Positions 1 to 5,615 of a DNA stretch of 6,710 nucleotides are shown here, piece by piece (positions within the stretch are counted from its first letter, which is position 1; each line of letters begins with the position of its first letter). Under the pieces are notes generated by a model. That model saw only the letters and a list, made by a program, of their open reading frames with translations, was not told where the DNA came from and made no database searches. Source of the stretch: Flavobacteriales bacterium (lineage in GTDB: Bacteria > Bacteroidota > Bacteroidia > Flavobacteriales_D > Sanyastnellaceae); assembly GCA_030728235.1 (NCBI GenBank), contig JANRAA010000280.1, positions 1 through 6,710 of the forward strand, in the 5' to 3' direction. A program made the position numbers and the translations under genes.

Positions 1-78
1 GCAATTCTATACAAAGAAATTTTATACAATTGCGGATAAGCTAATATTGAGCAAGCAAACCTCGCAAAACTGTTGATA
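1..78. repeat. Repeat unit, copy 1 (possibly cut by the window edge)
   Basis: This 78-bp stretch recurs at 170-248 with four substitutions and one single-base insertion (74 of 79 aligned columns identical), an offset of 169 bp. It carries the 12-mer aatt[c/t]tatacaa twice, at 3-14 and 18-29, spaced 15 bp, then tgcggataa at 31-39, which differs by one base from a DnaA box on the reverse strand. Whether the repeat or its left inverted arm continues to the left cannot be seen. The single-base insertion between copies would shift any reading frame, which argues against coding. Confidence 0.9.
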
Positions 79-169
79 TGCGGATCTCGGCCGTGTTGAA
101 TCACCCCACTGAGGATCATGCAATAATCCTGCTTCACCAGGATTGCCCTCAACTAAAAAAAAGTTATCC
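79..169. other. Structured spacer between the two repeat copies
   Basis: This 91-bp segment separates the repeat copies and has nested inverted repeats. A 7-bp perfect hairpin has arms aatcctg (125-131) and caggatt (138-144) with a 6-nt loop. Enclosing it, tgagg (110-114) can pair with cctca (147-151), and gttga (95-99) is complementary to tcaac (149-153), so these two outer pairings compete. An A8 run lies at 155-162. A minus-strand reading frame spans this area but crosses the repeats in different frames in the two copies, so I do not call a gene. Together with one repeat copy the spacer would make a 169-bp unit, if the array continues leftward. Confidence 0.5.
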
Positions 170-208
170 GCAATTCTATACAACGAAATTTTATACAATT
201 GCGGATAA
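164..208. repeat. 12-bp perfect inverted repeat with DnaA-box-like arms
   Basis: Arms ttatccgcaatt (164-175) and aattgcggataa (197-208) are perfect reverse complements around a 21-nt centre. Each arm contains a 9-mer (ttatccgca at 164-172; tgcggataa at 200-208) one base from the DnaA box consensus TTATNCACA. The centre carries the 12-mer direct repeat at 172-183 and 187-198. The right arm and centre are also present in copy 1; the left arm there would fall outside the window. Confidence 0.8.
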
Positions 209-248
209 GCTAAAATTGAGCAAGTAAACCTCTCAAAAACTGTTGATA
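170..248. repeat. Repeat unit, copy 2
   Basis: This is the second copy of the repeat seen at 1-78, 79 bp long with one extra A near 234. It ends in tgttgata, and the next base makes tgttgataa (241-249), again one base from the reverse DnaA consensus TGTGNATAA. After this point the two copies diverge: copy 1 runs into the spacer and copy 2 into the upstream region of the OmpA-like gene. Confidence 0.9.
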
Positions 249-260
249 ACACGTTATTAA
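243..260. promoter_or_regulatory. Palindrome upstream of the OmpA-like gene (operator candidate)
   Basis: ttgataac (243-250) and gttattaa (253-260) form an 8-bp dyad around a 2-nt centre, with one G-T mispair. It overlaps the end of repeat copy 2 and lies about 50 bp before the GTG at 312. A second, 11-bp odd dyad, gttcg-t-cgaac, follows at 266-276. Either could be an operator, but neither matches a regulator site I can name. Confidence 0.3.
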
Positions 261-299
261 GCTTCGTTCGTCGAACTTCCTTCCTTGCTCATCGACTAC

Positions 300-307
300 T
301 ATCTTTG
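300..307 (+). promoter_or_regulatory. Candidate Bacteroidota -7 promoter element (TAnnTTTG)
   Basis: TATCTTTG at 300-307 matches the Bacteroidota -7 consensus TAnnTTTG exactly. I see no TTG at the expected distance for a -33 element; the nearest, at 285-287, is only 12 nt upstream. Only 4 nt separate this element from the GTG at 312, so a transcript starting at the usual distance would begin at or very near the start codon. Confidence 0.4.
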
Positions 308-311
308 ACTC

Positions 312-1571
312 GTGCGGTTACTCCTGTCCATACTGCTATTAACCATCCCTTTCTGCAGCCTCGCTCAACACGTCACCATCGTGAACCACTTCCTCGGTGA
401 CTCGGCGAAAGCAGACGGTATGAGGTATGTGTTGAGGAGTACTGAGCGACATACTGTCGTTATTAACTACTATGAACCTGCAGGCAATGATGATCAATCA
501 CGCATGCAAGAGCTCATTTCCGATGCTATCAATTTCTACATCGATCGGGCTGTTCTAGTAACAGGTGACAAACTCAGCCTCATCAAACCTTCAGACCTTA
601 TGCACCGCGAACTTGGTCAAATTGTGAGAGATGCCGTGCAATACTACAACTACAAAGAAATCGCCGACTTTAAAGGTTTTTCATCCGATATTAAAAGAAA
701 ACTTCAGTCTATAGATGGAATGTCGCTAAACAGCCCCGACTGGAGTCCGGAGCTCAAGGGAAACAAACTTGCAGATGCACGATTTTTCTTAGTGCAAAAC
801 ACACTCAACGACCTACGAGCAGATCTAAAAGATGAAATCGGAATATTTACCGACAGCAACCTGATGGTCCAAATTGGGAGCTCAGAAACTGAACTCGCGA
901 AACACCAAGATCGTCTTCTCAATGAAGTGAGAAACATGAAAAAAGATGATCTACTGGCTCCAATTGAGATCGAATTTTCAAACGCTACGCTGAATCTGCT
1001 CGCTAGCGAGGATGAATTTGTACTCCCTACCTACACTCAAAAAACACCTGATGACTTTGCCGATAAAATCCTAGCCATGCTTGAGCAAAACTCAGCGAAA
1101 ATTGATGCTATCAGAAATGAGGTAGAAGAGATCAAAAGACAACCCGTTAGCTATGACCCATCTTTTCAATCTCAAATAGATGAGCTAAAAGGGATGTTAA
1201 ATGAACTGATAAACGGAAATCGCCCTGCTTCAGGAGCTTATGTCAGCAACCTCCCCGATGGATTCGATGTCCGATTCAACACCGGATCCACCGCTCTTTC
1301 AATAGACGCCAAAATGCAATTGAACGAACTCGTTGAAATCATGGCAGTGAATCCACAAATGCGCATCATACTAACGGGCTTCGCAGACACTTCAGGTAGC
1401 CGTGATTTGAATCTGAAACTCTCAAAAGATCGCGCTAACGCTGTCAGAAAATATCTAATTTCGTCGGGTATAGAACAATTTCGAATCCTGACCAATTATT
1501 TCGGTGAAGAGCGCGCAGCAGGAGCGAATGCCGCCGAAAGAAGAGTTGAAGTCGAGTTTTTACCAAGCTGA
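312..1571 (+). CDS. Exported OmpA-family protein with C-terminal peptidoglycan-binding domain
   Basis: The 419-residue protein starts at GTG 312. An in-frame TGA at 306-308 excludes an earlier start, and a later start would remove the signal peptide. Residues 1-18 are a type I signal peptide with likely cleavage after Ser-Leu-Ala, before Gln19. Cys15 does not sit in a good lipobox. Residues 20 to about 300 match nothing I recognise; they are rich in charged, helix-prone sequence, with a possible coiled coil near 247-278. A Gly/Pro-rich linker leads to an OmpA C-terminal domain at about 317-416. Asp359 and Arg374 have the 15-residue spacing of the diaminopimelate-binding pair in OmpA. No beta-barrel is evident, so the protein is probably periplasmic or envelope-associated and tethered to peptidoglycan. 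No Shine-Dalgarno sequence is visible. The FAHD-type gene follows after 10 nt, suggesting cotranscription. Confidence 0.9.
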   Translation: MRLLLSILLLTIPFCSLAQHVTIVNHFLGDSAKADGMRYVLRSTERHTVVINYYEPAGNDDQSRMQELISDAINFYIDRAVLVTGDKLSLIKPSDLMHRELGQIVRDAVQYYNYKEIADFKGFSSDIKRKLQSIDGMSLNSPDWSPELKGNKLADARFFLVQNTLNDLRADLKDEIGIFTDSNLMVQIGSSETELAKHQDRLLNEVRNMKKDDLLAPIEIEFSNATLNLLASEDEFVLPTYTQKTPDDFADKILAMLEQNSAKIDAIRNEVEEIKRQPVSYDPSFQSQIDELKGMLNELINGNRPASGAYVSNLPDGFDVRFNTGSTALSIDAKMQLNELVEIMAVNPQMRIILTGFADTSGSRDLNLKLSKDRANAVRKYLISSGIEQFRILTNYFGEERAAGANAAERRVEVEFLPS

Positions 1572-1581
1572 ACACAATCAA

Positions 1582-2193
1582 ATGAAATTCATCTGTATAG
1601 GCAGAAACTACGCCGATCACGCGAAAGAGCTGAAAAACGATCTCCCAACAGAACCGATGTTCTTTCTAAAACCCGATAGCGCTTTGTTGCAGCAGGGTGT
1701 GGCGATGTACATCCCTGAATGGACAACCGATTTACACTACGAAGTTGAGGTACTTGTGAAAATCAATCGCTTGGGGAAATACATTGAAGAAAAATACGCA
1801 CATCGTTACTACGATGAAATTGGCCTGGGCATCGACTTTACCGCAAGAGATATTCAAGATGAATGCAAACGAAAAGGTCATCCATGGGAAAAAGCGAAGG
1901 CTTTTGATGGGTCAGCTATCGTTTCCAAAAAGTTCTTATCATTGGAAGGAAAGGATATCCAAAACCTAAGTTTCGAACTTGAAAAAAATGGGCAGATTGT
2001 ACAAAGCAGTAACACTGCTAATATGATCTTTTCTGTGGATCGCATCATTGCTCATGTATCGCAATTTATGACCCTAAAAATCGGTGATGTGATATACACA
2101 GGCACTCCTGCTGGAGTCGGACCAGTGAAGGCAGGGGATGTGTTGAAAGGTCGTTTGGAAGGACAACTTATGTTCTCTCAAGACATTAAATAG
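1582..2193 (+). CDS. Fumarylacetoacetate hydrolase family protein, FAHD1-like
   Basis: The 203-residue protein is a minimal FAH-fold enzyme resembling FAHD1, which cleaves acylpyruvates and decarboxylates oxaloacetate. The sequence shows the N-terminal GRNYADHAKEL motif, with His13 and Glu16 matching the catalytic lid pair of FAHD1; the metal ligands Glu54 and Glu56 (HYEVEV) and Asp85 (GIDFTARD), with the same 31-residue spacing as in FAHD1; and a C-terminal TGTPAGVGPV loop. I chose ATG 1582, 10 nt after the preceding stop. The frame is open back to a GTG at 1504, but that would add 26 non-homologous residues overlapping the end of the OmpA-like gene. The fold and metal site are secure. The exact substrate is not, since the family also covers hydrolases of other keto acids. 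It is probably cytoplasmic and translated from a shared transcript with the upstream gene; no functional link between the two is apparent. Confidence 0.93.
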   Translation: MKFICIGRNYADHAKELKNDLPTEPMFFLKPDSALLQQGVAMYIPEWTTDLHYEVEVLVKINRLGKYIEEKYAHRYYDEIGLGIDFTARDIQDECKRKGHPWEKAKAFDGSAIVSKKFLSLEGKDIQNLSFELEKNGQIVQSSNTANMIFSVDRIIAHVSQFMTLKIGDVIYTGTPAGVGPVKAGDVLKGRLEGQLMFSQDIK

Positions 2194-2254
2194 CACTTTT
2201 CTTTCAGATTATTTCCAAATTTTCTTCATCCACAAAGTTTTAGTGTACACAGGT

Positions 2255-2278
2255 AAAATGCCTATTGACAAGCATTTT
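2255..2278 (+). terminator. Weak hairpin, possible terminator of the OmpA-like/FAHD transcript
   Basis: Arms aaaatgc (2255-2261) and gcatttt (2272-2278) pair perfectly around a 10-nt loop, 62 bp after the FAHD stop. The stem is short and AT-rich, and the only U-run is the end of the stem itself, so terminator function is doubtful. The GC-rich hairpin at 2329-2342, with T-rich sequence (2348-2356) shortly after it, is an alternative. Confidence 0.25.
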
Positions 2279-2290
2279 CATTCTTCCTAA

Positions 2291-2342
2291 CTTCACGTCG
2301 CTCGGTGCGAAGGAGCGGGGGCGGGCGGGCCCCGCAAGGGGC
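2291..2342 (+). other. GC-rich structured island with GNRA hairpin and G-tracts
   Basis: Of the bases 2296-2342, 39 of 47 are G or C, in an otherwise AT-leaning gap. On the plus strand 2291-2299 can pair with 2304-2312 around a 4-nt loop (one mismatch, two G-U), or cgctc (2299-2303) with gagcg (2313-2317). A second hairpin, gcccc (2329-2333) with ggggc (2338-2342), is closed by the GNRA tetraloop gcaa. The G-runs 2317-2321, 2323-2325, 2327-2329 and 2338-2341 could instead form a quadruplex, although the last loop of 8 nt is slightly long. It could be part of a structured RNA, a REP-like or IS-end hairpin, or a terminator. I recognise no known RNA family. Confidence 0.6.
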
Positions 2343-2381
2343 AAACCTTCCTTTTTGAACTGCCTTGTATCACACGACCCG

Positions 2382-2395
2382 TCCTAAAATAAGTT
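2382..2395. repeat. 14-bp direct repeat, copy 1 (partner 100 bp downstream)
   Basis: tcctaaaataagtt at 2382-2395 recurs as tccgaaaataagtt at 2482-2495, one mismatch in 14 and exactly 100 bp apart. The sequence between has no open frame of note. This may be a remnant of a mobile element or coincidence in AT-rich sequence. Confidence 0.45.
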
Positions 2396-2481
2396 CACAG
2401 ATTATTAGCTTCGTACTTCTAAGGGTTTACCGGGTAGATGCACGTTGGGCTGTCAATGTCGGATTTCTGATAGCTATCCCT

Positions 2482-2495
2482 TCCGAAAATAAGTT
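2482..2495. repeat. 14-bp direct repeat, copy 2
   Basis: This is the second copy of the 14-mer at 2382-2395. It is followed at 2500-2511 by a small palindrome, agcta-aa-tagct. The repeats are direct rather than inverted, so they are not ordinary terminal inverted repeats of an insertion sequence. Confidence 0.45.
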
Positions 2496-2612
2496 TTCAA
2501 GCTAAATAGCTGGAAATGCAACGGATTTTAATGGCTTTTCCCAGCTTCTTCTCTAAGATTAAAATGCGTATAACACTTCACCCCTATTCCCAACTTCTCC
2601 TATCTCTCTAAT

Positions 2613-2666
2613 AATCGGTACTTGAAACAACCGATTGGTACAAACGCAGATTTCTAAATCCAATCG
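2613..2666. other. Three-arm overlapping inverted repeats (alternative hairpins)
   Basis: aatcggt (2613-2619) pairs perfectly with accgatt (2630-2636) across a 10-nt loop. The overlapping cgattgg (2632-2638) pairs perfectly with ccaatcg (2660-2666) across 21 nt. The two stems share cgatt and cannot form together. Such mutually exclusive pairing is seen in regulatory RNAs, but no transcript is shown here and the stems are only 7 bp. Confidence 0.4.
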
Positions 2667-2721
2667 TTTCTCGCCTCTCCCAAATTCAAATAGACTTTGA
2701 CAATTTGACACACAATTCCAC

Positions 2722-2767
2722 AAAAAAACCACTGAGAAAAAGTCTTTTAAAACTTCTTCCCAGCGGT
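2722..2767 (-). terminator. Rho-independent terminator of clpB
   Basis: Arms 2728-2743 and 2752-2767 form a 16-bp stem around an 8-nt loop. The three plus-strand A-C mismatches all become U-G wobbles in minus-strand RNA, so the stem is unbroken only in that orientation. On the minus strand the stem runs directly into a U-tract (A7 at 2722-2728 on the plus strand). It lies 62 bp past the clpB stop, as expected for its terminator. The plus-strand 3' side lacks a U-tract, so it is one-directional. Confidence 0.88.
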
Positions 2768-2828
2768 TTCGTAGTAGGGCCTTAGGCAGTCGACGATCTC
2801 ATTTTGAATAAAATCGTCTCATGAAATT

Positions 2829-5453
2829 CTAATTCATGAATTCCACCACATGCTCTTCTTCAAGCTGTTTTCTGAATACGATGTGACTGTCGAAGACATC
2901 TAACACAACTGTCGAACTCTTATCGATCTTATTCGCTAACAACGCTTTTGAAAGTTCATTCAACACTTCTTTTTGAATGATTCGTTTCACCGGACGAGCA
3001 CCGAACTGCGGATCGAATCCCGCATTTGCGAGATACTTGATCGATTCTTCACTGGCGACCATATGTATGCCCGCGTGCTGCAAACGATCACTGAGGAGAC
3101 GCAACTGAAGCGTTACTATTCCTGTAATCTGTTCTTTGTTCAGTGGCGTAAACAGTATCATCTCGTCAACGCGGTTCAAGAACTCCGGACGAATCTGCTG
3201 ACGTAACTCTTCCATAACCATCAGCTTGGTGCGTTCGTGCACGCGCTCTTCTTCACCTGGCTTCATGTTGTCATAGTTCTCTTGTATGATATGACTACCC
3301 AAATTCGAGGTCATGATGATGATGGTGTTTTTGAAATTCACCACGCGGCCTTTATTGTCGGTTAGGCGACCGTCATCGAGGACTTGCAACAATACGTTGA
3401 AGACATCTGGATGCGCTTTCTCGATTTCATCCAACAACACCACACTGTATGGTTTTCTTCTCACGGCCTCAGTGAGCTGTCCTCCTTCATCATAACCAAC
3501 ATATCCCGGAGGCGCACCTACCAGTCTGCTAACACTATGACGCTCTTGGTATTCACTCATGTCAATGCGGGTCATGGCATTCTCGTCGTTGAATAAAAAC
3601 TCAGAAAGTGCTTTTGCTAATTCTGTTTTACCAACTCCTGTAGTGCCGAGGAATATAAAACTTCCAATTGGTCGTTTTGAATCACTCAATCCTGAACGGG
3701 ATCTGCGCACAGCGTCTGAAACCGCCTGAATGGCTTCTTCTTGTCCTACCACTCGTTTACCGAGCTCGAATTCTAGGCGCAACAATTTCTCGCGGTCGCT
3801 CTCCAACATCTTACTAACTGGAATACCTGTCCATGCTGAAACGACATCTGCAATCTCCTCCGGATCAACCTCTTCTTTGATCATCTTACTGTCAACCTGC
3901 ATTTCTGCAAGTTGTGATTTCGCAAGCTCGATCGCTGAATCCAACTCTTTGAGCTTGCCATAACGTATCTCTGCAACACGTTCGTAATTGCCATCTCTTT
4001 CAGCCCGTTCTGCTTCTATTTTCAGGTCTTCAATTTCTTTCTTGCCCGACTGAATCCTGTCTACGATGTCTTTCTCTGCTTGCCATTTCGCTTTGAATCC
4101 ATCGCGTTGTTCGCTCAAATTAGCGATCTCTTTGCCCAATTCATCCAACTTAGCATGGTCATTCTCTCGCTTGATTGCCTCACGCTCAATCTCCAACTGC
4201 ATGATTCTACGGTCTATCTCATCGAGTTCAGCGGGTTTGCTATTGATCTCCATCCGCAATTTACTTGCAGCCTCATCAATCAAGTCAATGGCCTTATCGG
4301 GTAAGAAACGATCTGAAATATACCGTTGTGAAAGATCAACAGCCGCAATAATGGCGTCATCTTTTATCTGAACCTTGTGGTGGTTCTCATACTTTTCTTT
4401 AATCCCTCGCAGAATGGAAATGGCACTTTCACGATCTGGCTCGTCGATGAGGACTTTCTGAAATCGTCGCTCAAGGGCTTTGTCTTTCTCGAAATATTTT
4501 TGGTACTCATTCAACGTCGTTGCGCCCACAGCTCGCAGTTCACCTCTTGCCAAAGCTGGCTTCAAGATATTCGCTGCATCCATGGCACCCTCTCCACCAC
4601 CTGCGCCAACAAGCGTATGTATTTCATCTATAAATAGGATGATGTTTCCCTCACTCGATTGCACCTCTTTGACAACCGCTTTCAAGCGCTCTTCGAACTC
4701 ACCTTTGTACTTGGCTCCTGCTACCAAAGCCCCCATATCAAGGGAATAGATCACTTTGTTCTGCAGATTTTCTGGGACATCTCCTTCTACAATTCGGTGT
4801 GCAATACCTTCAGCGATGGCCGTTTTACCAACGCCCGGTTCCCCAATTAAAATCGGGTTGTTCTTCGTTCGACGCGTGAGGATTTGGAGGACACGTCGAA
4901 TTTCGTCGTCCCTCCCTATAACCGGATCCAACTTGCCTTCGTTGGCCAACTGGTTGAGGTTCCTCGCATATTTGTTCAATGCGTTGTAACTCTCTTCTTG
5001 CGAAGCAGATGTCACTCGCTCCCCTTTCCGAAGCTCAACAATCGCTGCGCGCAGGTCTTTCGCTTTAAATCCCGAATCGGTCATCATGCGCGATGTCTGA
5101 TCTCCAGCATCCAACATGGCGAGTAACAAGTGCTCTATCGATACAAACTCGTCATTAAATGAACTCAACAAATTGACAGCTTTCAACAACACGCGATTGG
5201 CCTGCTGCGAAAGATGCAAACTGGTGCCCGTAGAACTCGGTAAACTGTCGATGATTTTATCTACTGTTAATTCAAAAAGAGAAGGATTGATATCCATCTT
5301 CTTCAATAAATACGGCGTCACATTCTCATCTACTTCTAATATTCCTTTTAATATGTGTGCGGGTTCAATCGACTGCTGCTCTTTGCCTGTGGCAATTTGC
5401 TGAGCCATTTGAATTGCTTCCTGTGATTTGATGGTAAATTTTGAAAAATCCAT
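2829..5453 (-). CDS. clpB: ATP-dependent chaperone ClpB (protein disaggregase)
   Basis: The 874-residue Hsp100 protein pulls polypeptides out of aggregates in the cytoplasm together with DnaK. In order: a Clp N domain (about 1-145); AAA+ domain 1 with Walker A GEPGVGKT (Lys210), pore-loop Tyr249, Walker B Glu277 and arginine fingers Arg329/Arg330; the coiled-coil M domain that marks ClpB (about 408-512); and AAA+ domain 2 with Walker A GTTGVGKT (Lys609), pore-loop Tyr651, Walker B Glu676 and sensor-2 GAR ending at Arg820. All key residues are present. I start it at ATG 5453, where MDFSKFTIKSQEA aligns with the normal ClpB N-terminus. The frame is open for 45 more codons to 5588, but that stretch is basic and unlike the family. 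It is monocistronic, with its own terminator. Heat-shock control is usual for the family, but I see no recognised operator except the dyad at 5517-5542. Confidence 0.97.
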   Translation of the reverse strand: MDFSKFTIKSQEAIQMAQQIATGKEQQSIEPAHILKGILEVDENVTPYLLKKMDINPSLFELTVDKIIDSLPSSTGTSLHLSQQANRVLLKAVNLLSSFNDEFVSIEHLLLAMLDAGDQTSRMMTDSGFKAKDLRAAIVELRKGERVTSASQEESYNALNKYARNLNQLANEGKLDPVIGRDDEIRRVLQILTRRTKNNPILIGEPGVGKTAIAEGIAHRIVEGDVPENLQNKVIYSLDMGALVAGAKYKGEFEERLKAVVKEVQSSEGNIILFIDEIHTLVGAGGGEGAMDAANILKPALARGELRAVGATTLNEYQKYFEKDKALERRFQKVLIDEPDRESAISILRGIKEKYENHHKVQIKDDAIIAAVDLSQRYISDRFLPDKAIDLIDEAASKLRMEINSKPAELDEIDRRIMQLEIEREAIKRENDHAKLDELGKEIANLSEQRDGFKAKWQAEKDIVDRIQSGKKEIEDLKIEAERAERDGNYERVAEIRYGKLKELDSAIELAKSQLAEMQVDSKMIKEEVDPEEIADVVSAWTGIPVSKMLESDREKLLRLEFELGKRVVGQEEAIQAVSDAVRRSRSGLSDSKRPIGSFIFLGTTGVGKTELAKALSEFLFNDENAMTRIDMSEYQERHSVSRLVGAPPGYVGYDEGGQLTEAVRRKPYSVVLLDEIEKAHPDVFNVLLQVLDDGRLTDNKGRVVNFKNTIIIMTSNLGSHIIQENYDNMKPGEEERVHERTKLMVMEELRQQIRPEFLNRVDEMILFTPLNKEQITGIVTLQLRLLSDRLQHAGIHMVASEESIKYLANAGFDPQFGARPVKRIIQKEVLNELSKALLANKIDKSSTVVLDVFDSHIVFRKQLEEEHVVEFMN

Positions 5454-5516
5454 AACTTTTAATCGTTTCATTCTCCCCTGCAAATCCATCGCCATGCGGC
5501 GGATATCAGCCTTTTT

Positions 5517-5542
5517 GGCAGTTTTCGGTTTATTTAACTGCC
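5517..5542. promoter_or_regulatory. Inverted repeat in the clpB-aroK divergent region
   Basis: ggcagtt (5517-5523) and aactgcc (5536-5542) are perfect 7-bp arms around a 12-nt AT-rich centre, 63 bp upstream of the clpB start and 73 bp upstream of aroK. It is bordered by T5 on one side (5512-5516) and ttatttt on the other. It could be an operator or a hairpin in the clpB leader. It does not match the CIRCE element. Confidence 0.4.
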
Positions 5543-5598
5543 TTATTTTCAGTCTGATTGAGTTTATGCGGCAAGAATGACGTATCAATGAGAAATTA

Positions 5599-5609
5599 GC
5601 GAACTTCGC
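5599..5609. promoter_or_regulatory. 11-bp palindrome just before aroK, overlapping a weak -7-like sequence
   Basis: gcgaa (5599-5603) and ttcgc (5605-5609) flank a single C, ending 6 nt before the aroK ATG. The right part, gaacttcgc, is a poor match to the TAnnTTTG(C) -7 element at nearly the same distance from the start codon as the better match before the gene at 312. It could be an operator, a promoter, or chance. Confidence 0.25.
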
Positions 5610-5615
5610 CGTCGG

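Larger units (their letters stand above)
2194..2828. other. 635-bp intergenic region between converging genes
   Basis: No credible protein gene is present on either strand. The region contains a weak hairpin after the FAHD gene, an 8-bp palindrome gtgtacac (2243-2250), a GC-rich structured island (2291-2342), a direct repeat 100 bp apart (2382-2395 and 2482-2495), overlapping inverted repeats (2613-2666), and the clpB terminator (2722-2767). Near the clpB stop are two more small dyads: gacgat/atcgtc (2792-2797, 2813-2818), and tcatgaa/ttcatga (2819-2825, 2833-2839) around the stop codon. The length is unusual for two converging housekeeping genes and may reflect a decayed mobile element or an unannotated RNA; both are inference. 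Confidence 0.7.

Noticed and set aside
1..248. CRISPR array
   Set aside because: Only two units, a 78-bp repeat and one 91-bp spacer. These dimensions are far outside CRISPR, and there are no cas genes.
22..252. Minus-strand 76-codon reading frame over the left-edge repeats
   Set aside because: It runs through both repeat copies in different frames because of a one-base insertion, overlaps inverted repeats, and shows no recognisable domain. It is most likely non-coding repeat sequence.
1504..1581. N-terminal extension of the FAHD-type gene from GTG 1504
   Set aside because: The 26 extra residues overlap the OmpA-like gene's end and do not fit the family, whose N-terminus matches from ATG 1582.
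2291..2342. Group II intron domain V or 4.5S/RNase P RNA
   Set aside because: The hairpin has a GNRA loop, but the characteristic conserved sequences of these RNAs are absent.
2286..2450. Integron attC site (cctaac near 2286 and gttgggc at 2444-2450)
   Set aside because: The gttgggc fits GTTRRRY, but the left sequence is not a correct inverse core and is not complementary to it, and no integrase or cassette is present.
2973..5403. Several plus-strand frames of 60-101 codons inside clpB
   Set aside because: All lie antisense to the well-conserved clpB and show no domain; they are by-products of its codon use.
5454..5588. 45-codon N-terminal extension of ClpB
   Set aside because: ClpB proteins begin at a residue matching the Met at 5453. 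The extension is basic, has no similarity to the family, and covers the divergent regulatory region.
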